Source: Pseudopedobacter sp043763845 (GTDB lineage Bacteria; Bacteroidota; Bacteroidia; Sphingobacteriales; Sphingobacteriaceae). From it: a DNA stretch of 26,037 bases. Below the pieces are notes generated by a model that saw nothing but the letters and a program-made list of their open reading frames with translations, did no database searches and was not told the origin of the DNA. A program made the position numbers and the translations under genes. The DNA lies in assembly GCA_043763845.1 (NCBI GenBank), contig JAYULE010000201.1, positions 1 through 26,037 of the forward strand, read 5' to 3'. Below, in pieces: positions 1-7,170 of this stretch (its first letter is position 1; each line of letters starts with the position of its first letter).

Positions 1-227
1 ATTATTTTTTTGGTGGTGATATTTTGCCCGAACCACAACAATTAATAAAGAAATTTGCTGCAAAATATGATTTTGATGGCCGAAAAGCTTTAGAATTACG
101 TTTAGTATATGGAGATAAAGCAGTTGAAGAAAATTGGATTTGCCTTTTTTATCATTCGGATAATAAAGCAATAGCAAGGGTAAAAAAAAATGAGCTTGGT
201 TTTTATTTTGAAGATATTTATTTTTGA
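1..227 (+). CDS. C-terminal part of an unknown protein (5' end outside window)
   Basis: An open frame runs from the left edge (first full codon at 3) to TGA at 225-227. A TTG at 24-26 could in principle start a 67-residue protein. The frame stays open upstream of it, with residues YFFGGDI before the TTG codon, so this is more likely the tail of a longer gene cut by the window edge. The visible part is about 74 residues, mixed charged and aromatic, with no signal peptide or membrane segment, and ends in FYFEDIYF. I do not recognise a family. The gene converges on the receiver-protein gene and their 3' ends overlap by 10 bases. Confidence 0.6.
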   Translation, partial: YFFGGDILPEPQQLIKKFAAKYDFDGRKALELRLVYGDKAVEENWICLFYHSDNKAIARVKKNELGFYFEDIYF

Positions 228-631
228 ACCACTTGCTGTAGTAATTCTTTTATTTTATCAACCGAGAGCGGCTTAGAAATAAATTTATCTATAAAATTGT
301 AGGTTTGGGCTTTTAAAATATCATTACGATAAACCGATGATGATATAATGTGAATTACAGGTTTTTTAAATATAAATGGTAATATATTTGTTTCGTATAC
401 ATCAAGAAACTCCCAACCGTTCATAATTGGCATATTTAAATCTAAAAAAATAATATCGGGAACTTCACTTTCGTTATTTATCCCTTTTTTTAAAAAAGTT
501 AATCCATCATCACCATTGGTAAAAACAGTAATTTTAGCATCTACAAGGGATTTTTTTATTAATTTTTGAGCAATAAAATTATTAATTTCATCATCATCAA
601 TCATCAATATGTGTGTCGCATTATTTATCAT
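218..631 (-). CDS. Single-domain response regulator (CheY-like receiver)
   Basis: The 137-residue product is a stand-alone phosphoacceptor receiver domain with no output domain. The signature residues are in place: the acidic cluster IDDDE (D12-D14), the phosphoacceptor D64 in FLDLNMP, the switch serines S97-S99 and the lysine-proline K120-P121. The long loop before D64 (INNESEVPD) and the 'LNMPIMNGWEFL' style are typical of the single-domain regulators abundant in Bacteroidota, which are generally phosphorylated by hybrid kinases encoded elsewhere. No kinase lies next to it, so its partner and target are unknown. The start ATG (629-631) follows an A/T-rich leader without Shine-Dalgarno sequence. 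Confidence 0.9.
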   Translation of the reverse strand: MINNATHILMIDDDEINNFIAQKLIKKSLVDAKITVFTNGDDGLTFLKKGINNESEVPDIIFLDLNMPIMNGWEFLDVYETNILPFIFKKPVIHIISSSVYRNDILKAQTYNFIDKFISKPLSVDKIKELLQQVVQK

Positions 632-668
632 AATTTAAAAAGAAAAAGCCAACCCTAACTTATAAAAT

Positions 669-700
669 AAAATAGCAAGAAGCGCATATCTTCCTATTTT
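669..700 (-). terminator. Candidate terminator downstream of the YceI gene
   Basis: AAAATAG (669-675) pairs with CTATTTT (694-700), and inside it GAAG (679-682) pairs with CTTC (690-693) around a seven-base loop, leaving a small CAA bulge. On the - strand the hairpin starts about 10 bases after the YceI stop and is followed by a T/A-rich run. The outer stem is AT-only, so its strength is uncertain. Confidence 0.4.
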
Positions 701-709
701 ACTTTATTT

Positions 710-1306
710 TTAATTATTTGTTTTATTTGCTACAAGCATAATATTTAGTTCAAAATCGTTATCAATCGCTTTATCACCTAAGTTAAAAAAACTTTTTGAA
801 CCATAACGTATATCAAATTTTGTTCTATCAATTAAAACTTTTTTGGCTTCGGCCAATAAAGTAGTGCCTTTAAATGAAATATTAGCAGGAAAAGAAATAA
901 TGTTTGTAATGCCTTTTATGGTTAAATTACCAGTTATATTAGCAGTTGTTTTTGAAAGTGGCTTTACCGAGGTTATTTCAAATTTAGAAGTAGGAAATTT
1001 TTCTACACCAAAAAAATCGTCGGCTTTTAAATGCCCTACTAATTTATCCATATACTCGCCAGTTAAATCGGTACAGGTTATGGAGGTCATATCTAAATTA
1101 AAACTACCACCATTTAATGTTTTTCCTGTGGCAACTAATTTTCCGGATGCAATTTTAATACCACCAGTGTGCTCGCCTGTTACTTTGCGGCCTATCCAGG
1201 TAACGGCAGATTTGTTGATATCAACCGCATAGGTTGTGTTTTTATCTAATTTAAAGCCAAACAATAGGGTTGTTAGAAGGCTTAATAATAATGCTGTTTT
1301 TTTCAT
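710..1306 (-). CDS. Secreted YceI-family lipid-binding-like protein
   Basis: The 198-residue protein begins with a short signal peptide (MKKTALLLSLLTTLLFGF) and continues as one YceI domain. This family folds as a lipocalin-like eight-stranded barrel that binds polyprenoid or amide lipids in the periplasm. Recognisable family landmarks are HLKADDFFGVEKFPTSKF in the middle, NLTIKGIT about two thirds along, and the DRTKFDIRYGS block near the C terminus. YceI proteins are often linked to stress response or to isoprenoid quinone carriers, but the ligand here cannot be predicted. It is followed by a hairpin at 669-700 and appears monocistronic. Confidence 0.88.
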   Translation of the reverse strand: MKKTALLLSLLTTLLFGFKLDKNTTYAVDINKSAVTWIGRKVTGEHTGGIKIASGKLVATGKTLNGGSFNLDMTSITCTDLTGEYMDKLVGHLKADDFFGVEKFPTSKFEITSVKPLSKTTANITGNLTIKGITNIISFPANISFKGTTLLAEAKKVLIDRTKFDIRYGSKSFFNLGDKAIDNDFELNIMLVANKTNN

Positions 1307-1444
1307 AATTACTTAAATTTATTTTTTTAAAAATAAATGTTTAAACATCTAATCTGCATTCTTTATCAAATTATGATATTACGTTTACAAAAGTTATGCC
1401 TAATTTATTAATTAAAAATTAATAAACTAAAATTTTTTGTAAAA

Positions 1445-1990
1445 TTATAATTGCTGTGATTTAAGTCTGTTTTTTTTATAGGCTTTTACAACTAACATAA
1501 TAAGTATTGCAAATAATATTAATCCACCTAAACCATAAGCCCAGTCAATAGCACTTTTTAAAATTACGGTAAAAACTATTGCTACTAAAAATATGGTTGC
1601 CAGTTCGTTCCAAAGCCTTAATTGTGTGCTAGTCATCCAATATTTTCCACGTTTTAATTGATTAACAATGTTACCACAAATTATGTGGTAAATTATTAAA
1701 CCAGATACAAAGCAAAGTTTTACCCACATCCAATCGGTTTTTAAAAGTAATGGATTAAGGTAAAGCATTAACAATCCCGCCCCAGCGGATAAAAGCATTG
1801 CAGGCGTTGTAATAATGTTAAACAATTTGCTTTCCATTATTTCGAACTGTTTTTGCAATATTATTCTTTCGGTTTCGGGTTTTAAGTTGGCTTCGGTATG
1901 GTAAATAAAAAGCCGAACAATGTAAAATAAGCCAGCCATCCAGCTTACTACAAATATAATATGAATGGCAAGGGTGTATTGGTATAGCAT
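1445..1990 (-). CDS. hemJ: HemJ-type protoporphyrinogen IX oxidase (UPF0093 membrane protein)
   Basis: The 181-residue protein has four to five hydrophobic helices and the marks of the HemJ/UPF0093 family: H10 in the first helix (AIHIIFVVSWMAGLFYIVRL), the conserved lysine K91 in WMWVKL, and the YHIICG motif after it. In characterised HemJ the equivalent histidine and lysine are essential and the protein binds haem b. HemJ oxidises protoporphyrinogen IX to protoporphyrin IX, the penultimate step of protohaem synthesis. hemE lies about 2 kb upstream on the same strand, which supports the call. The start ATG (1988-1990) is six bases from the end of the broken toxin gene, so the two may share a transcript. 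Confidence 0.85.
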   Translation of the reverse strand: MLYQYTLAIHIIFVVSWMAGLFYIVRLFIYHTEANLKPETERIILQKQFEIMESKLFNIITTPAMLLSAGAGLLMLYLNPLLLKTDWMWVKLCFVSGLIIYHIICGNIVNQLKRGKYWMTSTQLRLWNELATIFLVAIVFTVILKSAIDWAYGLGGLILFAILIMLVVKAYKKNRLKSQQL

Positions 1991-1995
1991 TTGGT

Positions 1996-2283
1996 TTACA
2001 ATAAAGGCCTAGAGGAATGATGCACTGTAATTATTTCAATAGAATTTAAGTGTTTGTTGTACTGATATATAATGCGATAATTACCCTCAATTAATTCTCT
2101 TATTTTAAAATTATCTTGCTCAGGAACTTTACGCCCTAATTCGGGCATTTGTTTTAAAATTTAAGGTTTTTTAAATAATTTTGTAATAAGTGTTGCTGTA
2201 AAATTTTTAAAGTACTTACTATGAAAATCGGCTATGTTTTTTAAATCATCAATGGCTAATTCAGACCAAATTATCTTAACCAT
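1996..2283 (-). pseudogene. Broken RelE/ParE-family toxin gene (in-frame stop)
   Basis: Reading from ATG at 2281-2283 gives MVKIIWSELAIDDLKNIADF..., the classic N terminus of RelE/ParE mRNA-interferase or gyrase toxins. In the same frame after the break come MPELGRKVPE, IRELIEGNYRIIYQ and ITVHHSSRPL, the conserved core and C-terminal strand of the family. A TAA at 2161-2163 (codon 41) interrupts the frame. Total length (96 codons) matches an intact toxin and no frameshift is needed, so the lesion looks like a nonsense substitution with local drift. The 40-residue N-terminal product would lack the whole active C-terminal half. It overlaps the antitoxin stop by 13 bases, the usual antitoxin-first layout. 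Confidence 0.8.
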
Positions 2284-2453
2284 TTATCTAGTTTTTTTTC
2301 GGCTTCCTCTTGGGATAATATTTTCCCTTCTTTTATTTGTAACAATCCAGCATCAATTTTTTGAAGCAAAACAATACGTTCCATTAGTTCATCTGCCGAG
2401 AATTCCTCGGGCATATTTTTTAGCGTTTCAATGACTGCTGTTTTTTTCAGTAT
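2271..2453 (-). pseudogene. Antitoxin partner of the broken toxin, apparently lacking a normal start codon
   Basis: The frame ending at TAA 2271-2273 reads LKKTAVIETLKNMPEEF, then SADELMERIVLLQKID, then a lysine/glutamate-rich tail ending KKLDKWLR. This resembles small helical antitoxins placed before RelE/ParE toxins in Bacteroidota. The expected start, just before LKK, is ATA (2451-2453), not ATG, GTG or TTG, and an in-frame stop lies about eight codons upstream. The only ATG, at 2412-2414, would give a 47-residue protein missing the first 13 residues. Either the start has decayed along with the toxin, or the gene uses a shortened or ATA start. The module is probably inactive. Confidence 0.6.
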
Positions 2454-2533
2454 GTATTTAGTAAAGATTGTTTAAACAAATGTAAATAATGTAGTTAGTA
2501 AATAATTCCTGCTAAATTTCCAAAAAATTGATA

Positions 2534-3841
2534 TTACTTAACTAAACTTAAAACTTTATCCTCTAGTTTTTTCTCTCTTAGATCTTTGGCAATAATAACC
2601 CCATCTGGATTTAAAAGAAATGTAGTTGGGTATCCATAAATATCATATTTCTCTTTAATTTTATTGGTATCGTCCGACATTATTTGAGGCCAATTTAAGG
2701 AATATTCATCTATTAATTTATTAATTTCATTTGACTGGCTATCGCCTACTATACCAATAATTTCAAAATTAGATTTATCTACTTTGTTATACAATGCTTT
2801 AAGATTGGGCATTTCTCGTCGACAAGCACCACACGAAACAGCCCAAAAATCGAGTAAAACGTATTTGCCTTTTAAACTTTCTAACGAGACTTTGGTTTTA
2901 CTTTTAAAATCCTCGCCTTCAAACATATAAGGCTTAAATCCCATTTGGGTAGATGTTAATAGGCTTTTTGGTAAATTTACTTTCTCTAAAACTAAGGTGT
3001 TTCTATTTTTATTTAAACCCACAAACTTATAAAGTTCATTTTTAATTTCGATGTATTCGTTTTTAGAAATTACGTTTTCGGGTAATGCTTTTTTAACTTC
3101 TATTTTGTTGTTCTGTGTTAAAACAATTGTAGGATTTTTATAAGAAAAATTTTTAAAATTATCCGAACAAACTGCAATTTCTTCTCCATTAAATTTAGTT
3201 GTAGCGTGTTGAAAAAAATTAAATAAAAACATTTGCATAGAACTCAAATTAACAATTAAAAGAGGTGCACTTGTAACAGTTTTTTTATTGTTTCTGAAAC
3301 TCTCAAAAGATACATTTATCGTATTATTTTGAGCAAGTGAATCTTTATTTATGTTTTCGTTGTAGTCGGTTTTTACGGGCGTAAATATTTTATCATCACT
3401 AAAGTTACGGTTGTTATTAGCATCAACAATCATTTTAACAATACCTTTATTATCACTTACATAAGCAAAAGCTATCTTACATTTTAAAGGTTTTTTAGAT
3501 AGGTTTAAAGTATTTGGTATCCAATCCCAATCTTTTTGTAATTTTTCATACGATGCTTTACTAATGTTACCTAGTAAGTAGTTTTGATATACTGTTTGGT
3601 AAATATTTGTTTCGATATCTCCAAATTTTATATCTACCCAATTGTTAGGTGCTCCCGGTACCTTTAAGTAGGTATTACTCCACATATTAGCATCTTTAGA
3701 GTAAACATTCATACCACTTAAACTTGAATCAAATGGGCCGTACCCGTTTTGCGTTGTTAAAGGAAGTTCGATTTTATTGATTTGCGAGAAACTTACAAGT
3801 CTTATATAACAAATGATAACTAATAATATTGCTTTTTTCAT
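2534..3841 (-). CDS. Secreted TlpA/ResA-like thiol-disulfide oxidoreductase with long N-terminal domain
   Basis: I place the start at ATG 3839-3841, giving 435 residues with a signal peptide (MKKAILLVIICYIRLVSFSQ). The upstream ATG at 3871 would overlap a -7-like promoter element. The C-terminal ~120 residues are a thioredoxin fold with the redox motif CGAC (C337/C340) after LLDFWAVS, and the cis-proline in YGYPTTFLLNPDG (P405). The N-terminal ~300 residues are not a thioredoxin. They include an Asp/Asn-rich DANNNRNFSDD stretch that could bind a metal ion. Many Bacteroidota export TlpA-like proteins that reduce disulfides in the periplasm, some for cytochrome c maturation. Its position between hemJ and hemE fits a haem-protein role but does not prove it. 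Confidence 0.85.
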   Translation of the reverse strand: MKKAILLVIICYIRLVSFSQINKIELPLTTQNGYGPFDSSLSGMNVYSKDANMWSNTYLKVPGAPNNWVDIKFGDIETNIYQTVYQNYLLGNISKASYEKLQKDWDWIPNTLNLSKKPLKCKIAFAYVSDNKGIVKMIVDANNNRNFSDDKIFTPVKTDYNENINKDSLAQNNTINVSFESFRNNKKTVTSAPLLIVNLSSMQMFLFNFFQHATTKFNGEEIAVCSDNFKNFSYKNPTIVLTQNNKIEVKKALPENVISKNEYIEIKNELYKFVGLNKNRNTLVLEKVNLPKSLLTSTQMGFKPYMFEGEDFKSKTKVSLESLKGKYVLLDFWAVSCGACRREMPNLKALYNKVDKSNFEIIGIVGDSQSNEINKLIDEYSLNWPQIMSDDTNKIKEKYDIYGYPTTFLLNPDGVIIAKDLREKKLEDKVLSLVK

Positions 3842-3868
3842 TTTTTCGTTTTTAAAAAATTTAATACC

Positions 3869-3876
3869 CAAATATA
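3869..3876 (-). promoter_or_regulatory. -7-like element (TATATTTG) upstream of the TlpA-like gene
   Basis: On the - strand this reads TATATTTG, an exact match to the Bacteroidota sigma-ABfrA -7 consensus TAnnTTTG. It lies 28 bases before the chosen ATG at 3841. No clear TTTG -33 element is seen at the usual 19-20 base spacing. Confidence 0.4.
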
Positions 3877-3903
3877 AATTTTTTATTGGTAAATTATTGA
3901 GGG

Positions 3904-4929
3904 CTAATAACTAAACTCTTTAACTACATCAATAGCATATTTTACGTTATCGAAAGGGATATCGGGCATAATGCCGTGGCCGAGGTTAAAGATGAAACCT
4001 TTTTCGCCACTCATACGTTCAAAAAGACGGTGTATGCGGTCTTTAATTATGTGTTTATCAGCATACAAAATATGTGGATCGAGGTTGCCTTGTACGGCAA
4101 TGTTTTGCGGAAGGCGGGCTTTAATGTCTTTTAAATCCACATTCCAATCTATTGAAATAACATCGGGTTTTGCCTCGGCCATAAGCGGAGCAAAAACCGA
4201 GCTTCCTTTACAAAAAGAAATTACGGGTACGTTTGTGCGGTTTAATGCGGCAATAATTTCTACGTTGTAACGGTGCGAAAACTCGTTATAATCGTCCCAA
4301 CTTAAGGCCAATGCCCAGCTATCAAATAATTGAACCGCATTTACGCCAGCAGCAATCTGAAGGTTTAAATAATTAATAGTTACTTTAGCAATTTTTGCCA
4401 ATAAGCGGTGTGCCAATTGCGGCTGGTTGTGTATTAATAGTTTGGTTAATTTAAAATCTTTTGATGAACCGCCTTCTACTAAATAACTCATAACCGTAAA
4501 TGGTGCGCCAGCAAAACCAATTAATGGGATACTTTTATTAAGCCTTTGTTGTATAACTTTTATAGCATCGGCAACGTATTGAAGTTTGTGTACACAGTTT
4601 GTTTCTAAAGCATCAATATCGGCAGCGTTTCTAATTGGATTAGCAAATTTTGGGCCTATACCTTGGGTAAAACTTAAATCGCCACCCATGGCTTCACCAG
4701 TTACTAAAATATCCGAAAATAGTATAGCGGCATCTATCCCCAATAAATCAACGGGTAGCATGGTTACATCGGCCGCAATTTCGGGGGTTTTACACATTTC
4801 TAAAAACGAGTATTTGTTTTTAATTTCCCAGTATTGCGGCATAAAACGACCAGCTTGGCGCATAAACCAAACAGGTGGGCGAGGAGTTTCTATCGAAAAT
4901 GCGGCATCTAAAAGTAAATTGTTTATCAT
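3904..4929 (-). CDS. hemE: Uroporphyrinogen decarboxylase
   Basis: HemE removes four acetate carboxyls from uroporphyrinogen III to give coproporphyrinogen III in the cytosol. I chose the ATG at 4927-4929, giving 341 residues beginning MINNLLLDAAF. This matches the family's usual length, whereas the ATG at 4974 adds 15 atypical residues. Both family signatures are present: PVWFMRQAGR near the N terminus and GFAGAPFTVMSYLVEGG in the middle. FSDILV carries the conserved substrate-binding aspartate, and NLGHGIMPD lies near the C terminus. It sits on the same strand as the TlpA-like gene, 62 bases upstream of its start. Confidence 0.96.
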   Translation of the reverse strand: MINNLLLDAAFSIETPRPPVWFMRQAGRFMPQYWEIKNKYSFLEMCKTPEIAADVTMLPVDLLGIDAAILFSDILVTGEAMGGDLSFTQGIGPKFANPIRNAADIDALETNCVHKLQYVADAIKVIQQRLNKSIPLIGFAGAPFTVMSYLVEGGSSKDFKLTKLLIHNQPQLAHRLLAKIAKVTINYLNLQIAAGVNAVQLFDSWALALSWDDYNEFSHRYNVEIIAALNRTNVPVISFCKGSSVFAPLMAEAKPDVISIDWNVDLKDIKARLPQNIAVQGNLDPHILYADKHIIKDRIHRLFERMSGEKGFIFNLGHGIMPDIPFDNVKYAIDVVKEFSY

Positions 4930-5044
4930 TATATTTATGGTTTTTATTTTGATGCCGTTTTTTAAATTAGGCATAAATATTCTGCAATTTTAGTAAAACT
5001 CGCTTTATTAATTGTTTGGGTTATGTAGAATTGTGTTTTTGGTT

Positions 5045-5557
5045 TTACAATTTTTCAATTTCGTGTGCTATATTTTTTAGAATGCTTTTATATTTTTGGG
5101 TTAAAGGAAGTTTATCTGCTTCGGCTATCCAATACAAACCCTGAGTTTTATTTTTGTTGCGCAAACTAATATTCGCCAAATGCATTAAAGTGCTGCCTAA
5201 ATCGTTTGCCTTTAATCCTAATGTTGCTGCTTTTGCTAAGTGGGTTTGTGCAGTTGTATAGTCTAATTGTTGTAGGGCAATGTTGCCTAAAATTAAATGA
5301 TAATACGGTTTTCGGCGTTTGTTTAACCATTCGGGATTTTTTATGGAAAGCAATAATTCCTTAGCATTTTCGTAGTTTTTATGTTTAAATTGTTTGGCAG
5401 CCAAAATAACAGTTCCTTCTTTAAAATAGCCAAAAACAACCATTCCGGTTAATAAAATACCGAAAGCTGCAATGGTGTAAACTTGGTAATAGGCGGCAAA
5501 AGTTGCTGCTAAAATAAGCAATAGCGATACAAAAATACGGGCTGTGTTGGTTAACAT
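5045..5557 (-). CDS. Membrane-anchored TPR-like protein, function unknown
   Basis: The 170-residue protein has two hydrophobic helices at residues ~8-45 (ARIFVSLLLILAATFAAYY and IAAFGILLTGMVVFGYF). A soluble helical region follows at ~50-165 with TPR-like periodicity: NYENAKELLLSI, YYHLILGNIALQQLDYTTAQ, and LGSTLMHLANISLRNKNKTQG. The likely topology is a short hairpin anchor with the TPR part in the cytoplasm, acting as a protein-binding scaffold. Partners are unknown. It stands alone between hemE and the response regulator, with 104 bases of AT-rich sequence upstream. Confidence 0.7.
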   Translation of the reverse strand: MLTNTARIFVSLLLILAATFAAYYQVYTIAAFGILLTGMVVFGYFKEGTVILAAKQFKHKNYENAKELLLSIKNPEWLNKRRKPYYHLILGNIALQQLDYTTAQTHLAKAATLGLKANDLGSTLMHLANISLRNKNKTQGLYWIAEADKLPLTQKYKSILKNIAHEIEKL

Positions 5558-5661
5558 ATTTTAAATTCAAAATTGAAAAGTAAAAATTTGAAACAAGTTT
5601 TCGAATTCAAAAAAACCACAATAAAAATTAAAACAATATTAATTAACAAAAATTCCTAAAC

Positions 5662-6360
5662 CTACTCAGTAAATTTATAACCTACACCACGTATAGAGTG
5701 GAAATAGATGGGGTTTTTTTGATCGGGTTCAAAGTATTTTCTAAACGTAAGTATAAAATTATCAATGGTACGGGTTGATGGGTAAACATCATAATTCCAA
5801 ACCGTTTCTAAAATCTGCTCTCTAGATACTGCTTCGTTTTTACGCTCAATTAACAATTTTAACAGCATAGTTTCTTTTTTAGTTAGTGCAGTTATGCTGT
5901 TATCAGCATTTTTTACTTCGAAAGAGTTAAAGTAAATGGTTTTATCGCCAATTTTAAAGGAGTTAAACTCTTTAAGTTCGTCGCCTTTTTTGCTGCGTTT
6001 TATAAGATTGTTAACTCTTAAAATTAGCTCTTCTAAATTAAAGGGTTTTGTTAGGTAATCGTCGGCACCTTTTTTAAGGCCAGTAACCCTATCTTCGGAT
6101 GTGTTTTTAGCTGTTAAAAACATAATGGGCACATCGCTATTTTCTAAACGAATGGTTTCGGCAACCTGAAAACCGTCTATCTCGGGTACCATAACATCTA
6201 AAATAATTAGATCAAATTTTTCTTCTTTGTAAACCTTTAGCGCTTTTTTACCATCGGTTACGGCTCTTACAAAAAAGCCCTCAAGCTCTAGGTTTAATTT
6301 TATGGCTTCTAAAAGATGATCCTCATCTTCCATTAATAGTATGCGTTGTTTTATAGACAT
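5662..6360 (-). CDS. OmpR/PhoB-family response regulator
   Basis: The 232-residue protein has an N-terminal receiver domain (acidic pair E11/D12, phosphoacceptor D55 in LIILDVMVP, T83, K105) and a C-terminal winged-helix DNA-binding domain. The latter carries the recognition-helix block RTIDNFILTFRKYFE and the closing wing RGVGYKF. It would bind direct repeats in promoters when phosphorylated. The likely kinase is the histidine kinase at 8103-9005 on the same strand, although two toxin-antitoxin-like modules lie between them. The gene starts 51 bases after the PIN-domain gene. I see no clear promoter element in that gap, so it may be read through from upstream genes. Confidence 0.93.
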   Translation of the reverse strand: MSIKQRILLMEDEDHLLEAIKLNLELEGFFVRAVTDGKKALKVYKEEKFDLIILDVMVPEIDGFQVAETIRLENSDVPIMFLTAKNTSEDRVTGLKKGADDYLTKPFNLEELILRVNNLIKRSKKGDELKEFNSFKIGDKTIYFNSFEVKNADNSITALTKKETMLLKLLIERKNEAVSREQILETVWNYDVYPSTRTIDNFILTFRKYFEPDQKNPIYFHSIRGVGYKFTE

Positions 6361-6411
6361 TGATTTGAGTTTAATGGGTAAAGTTTAATATTTATTTATT
6401 TAGGTATTGCG

Positions 6412-6843
6412 TTAAGTATTTATAAAAGGATTTACAATTTTAAGAGTATCATTAACAAGTAAATTGTTGTGCATATCTTCGGAATATAGAATAGTGCAAT
6501 TGTATTGTAAAGCCGCAGAAACAATGATTGCATCAAATAGTTGAAAATTGTATTTTTCTATTAACGGTCTGCAAATTTTTGTGGTGTTAACATCAATTGG
6601 CACAATTATACAGGTTTGATGCAAATCATCCCACAGGTTTAAACATTCTAATTTTGTATATCCAAATTTTCGCTTACAAACATTTATAACTTCTACCAAA
6701 ACTTGAGAATTTATTAATGGTTTTTTTGCTATTATTTCTTTTGCAATACGCGATTTTCGCAAATCAGTATCCAGCAAATACAGCAATATATTTGAGTCAA
6801 CAAAAACTTTAGTTATCAAAATTGTTGGCTTCGTTTCTGTCAA
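6412..6843 (-). CDS. PIN-domain (VapC-like) ribonuclease toxin
   Basis: The 143-residue frame is a PIN domain, a Mg2+-dependent RNase fold. The acidic set is complete: D16 in KVFVDSN, E51 in VLVEV, D104 in LFDAII and D123 in YSEDM. VapC toxins of this fold cleave tRNA or rRNA to stop growth. It lies downstream of and overlapping a small antitoxin-like gene. With ATG 6841-6843 the overlap is 35 bases. A TTG at 6817-6819 would give MITKVFVDSN and an 11-base overlap, and matches the usual VapC N terminus better, so the true start is uncertain. There is no visible damage. Confidence 0.85.
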   Translation of the reverse strand: MTETKPTILITKVFVDSNILLYLLDTDLRKSRIAKEIIAKKPLINSQVLVEVINVCKRKFGYTKLECLNLWDDLHQTCIIVPIDVNTTKICRPLIEKYNFQLFDAIIVSAALQYNCTILYSEDMHNNLLVNDTLKIVNPFINT

Positions 6844-7036
6844 ATTTAAAATTGGTTAAATTTATTTTGCGGTATTTACCAAATAATTTTTCAATTTCGG
6901 TTAATTCTGCACCATTTTCTTCATTATCATTTTTAGCAACAGCTTGGGCAGTAACAATAATTTCTTTATCGTAAAACTCTTTAGGAATTTTTAAAGTGTG
7001 ATTTTTTTCTGTCGGAAAAAGAGTGGTTACATACAT
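6809..7036 (-). CDS. VapB-like antitoxin of the PIN toxin
   Basis: The 75-residue protein has a beta-rich N terminus (MYVTTLFPTEKNHTLKIPKEF) of the kind used by AbrB/MazE-like or related DNA-binding antitoxins. A polar linker follows, then a C-terminal segment EIEKLFGKYRKINLTNFKF ending in NEANNFDN, which would wrap the toxin. The assignment rests mainly on context: it immediately precedes and overlaps the PIN gene. By analogy with VapBC it would repress its own promoter. A TATATTTG element and a tandem repeat lie just upstream. Confidence 0.7.
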   Translation of the reverse strand: MYVTTLFPTEKNHTLKIPKEFYDKEIIVTAQAVAKNDNEENGAELTEIEKLFGKYRKINLTNFKFDRNEANNFDN

Positions 7037-7054
7037 ATTATGGTTTTATTTAAA

Positions 7055-7062
7055 CAAATATA
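7055..7062 (-). promoter_or_regulatory. -7-like element (TATATTTG) for the VapBC-like pair
   Basis: On the - strand this is TATATTTG, a full match to TAnnTTTG, 18 bases before the antitoxin ATG at 7036, implying a very short leader. No exact TTTG occurs 19-20 bases upstream. The element suggests that the PIN module has its own promoter. Confidence 0.42.
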
Positions 7063-7121
7063 CAAACTAGTAAACAAAAATTTAAAATAGTATTAATTGG
7101 ATTTTTAAAGATATTCTTTAT

Positions 7122-7140
7122 TGTTTTACAATGTTTTACA
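7122..7140. repeat. Tandem TGTTTTACA repeat, possible operator
   Basis: TGTTTTACA occurs at 7122-7130 and again at 7132-7140, a 10-base period that puts both copies on the same DNA face. It lies between the nucleotidyltransferase stop (7171) and the antitoxin start (7036), upstream of the -7-like element. It could be a binding site for the antitoxin, but AT-rich chance repeats are common here. Confidence 0.3.
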
Positions 7141-7170
7141 AGTGAATTTACATTTTTAAATATACTTTTT

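Noticed and set aside
2234..2434. A + strand 66-codon frame in the hemJ-TlpA gap
   Set aside because: It is antisense to the recognisable toxin-antitoxin remnant on the - strand and has no family-like sequence.
3842..3871. Upstream ATG for the TlpA-like gene
   Set aside because: The 10 extra residues precede a good signal peptide, and the codons overlap a TATATTTG promoter-like element.
4930..4974. Upstream ATG for hemE
   Set aside because: The extra 15 residues are not part of the uroporphyrinogen decarboxylase family start; the internal ATG gives the standard length.
5558..5661. Tandem TTCAAATT/AATTTGAA-like words upstream of the TPR gene
   Set aside because: Imperfect and AT-rich; no consistent period or clear promoter spacing.
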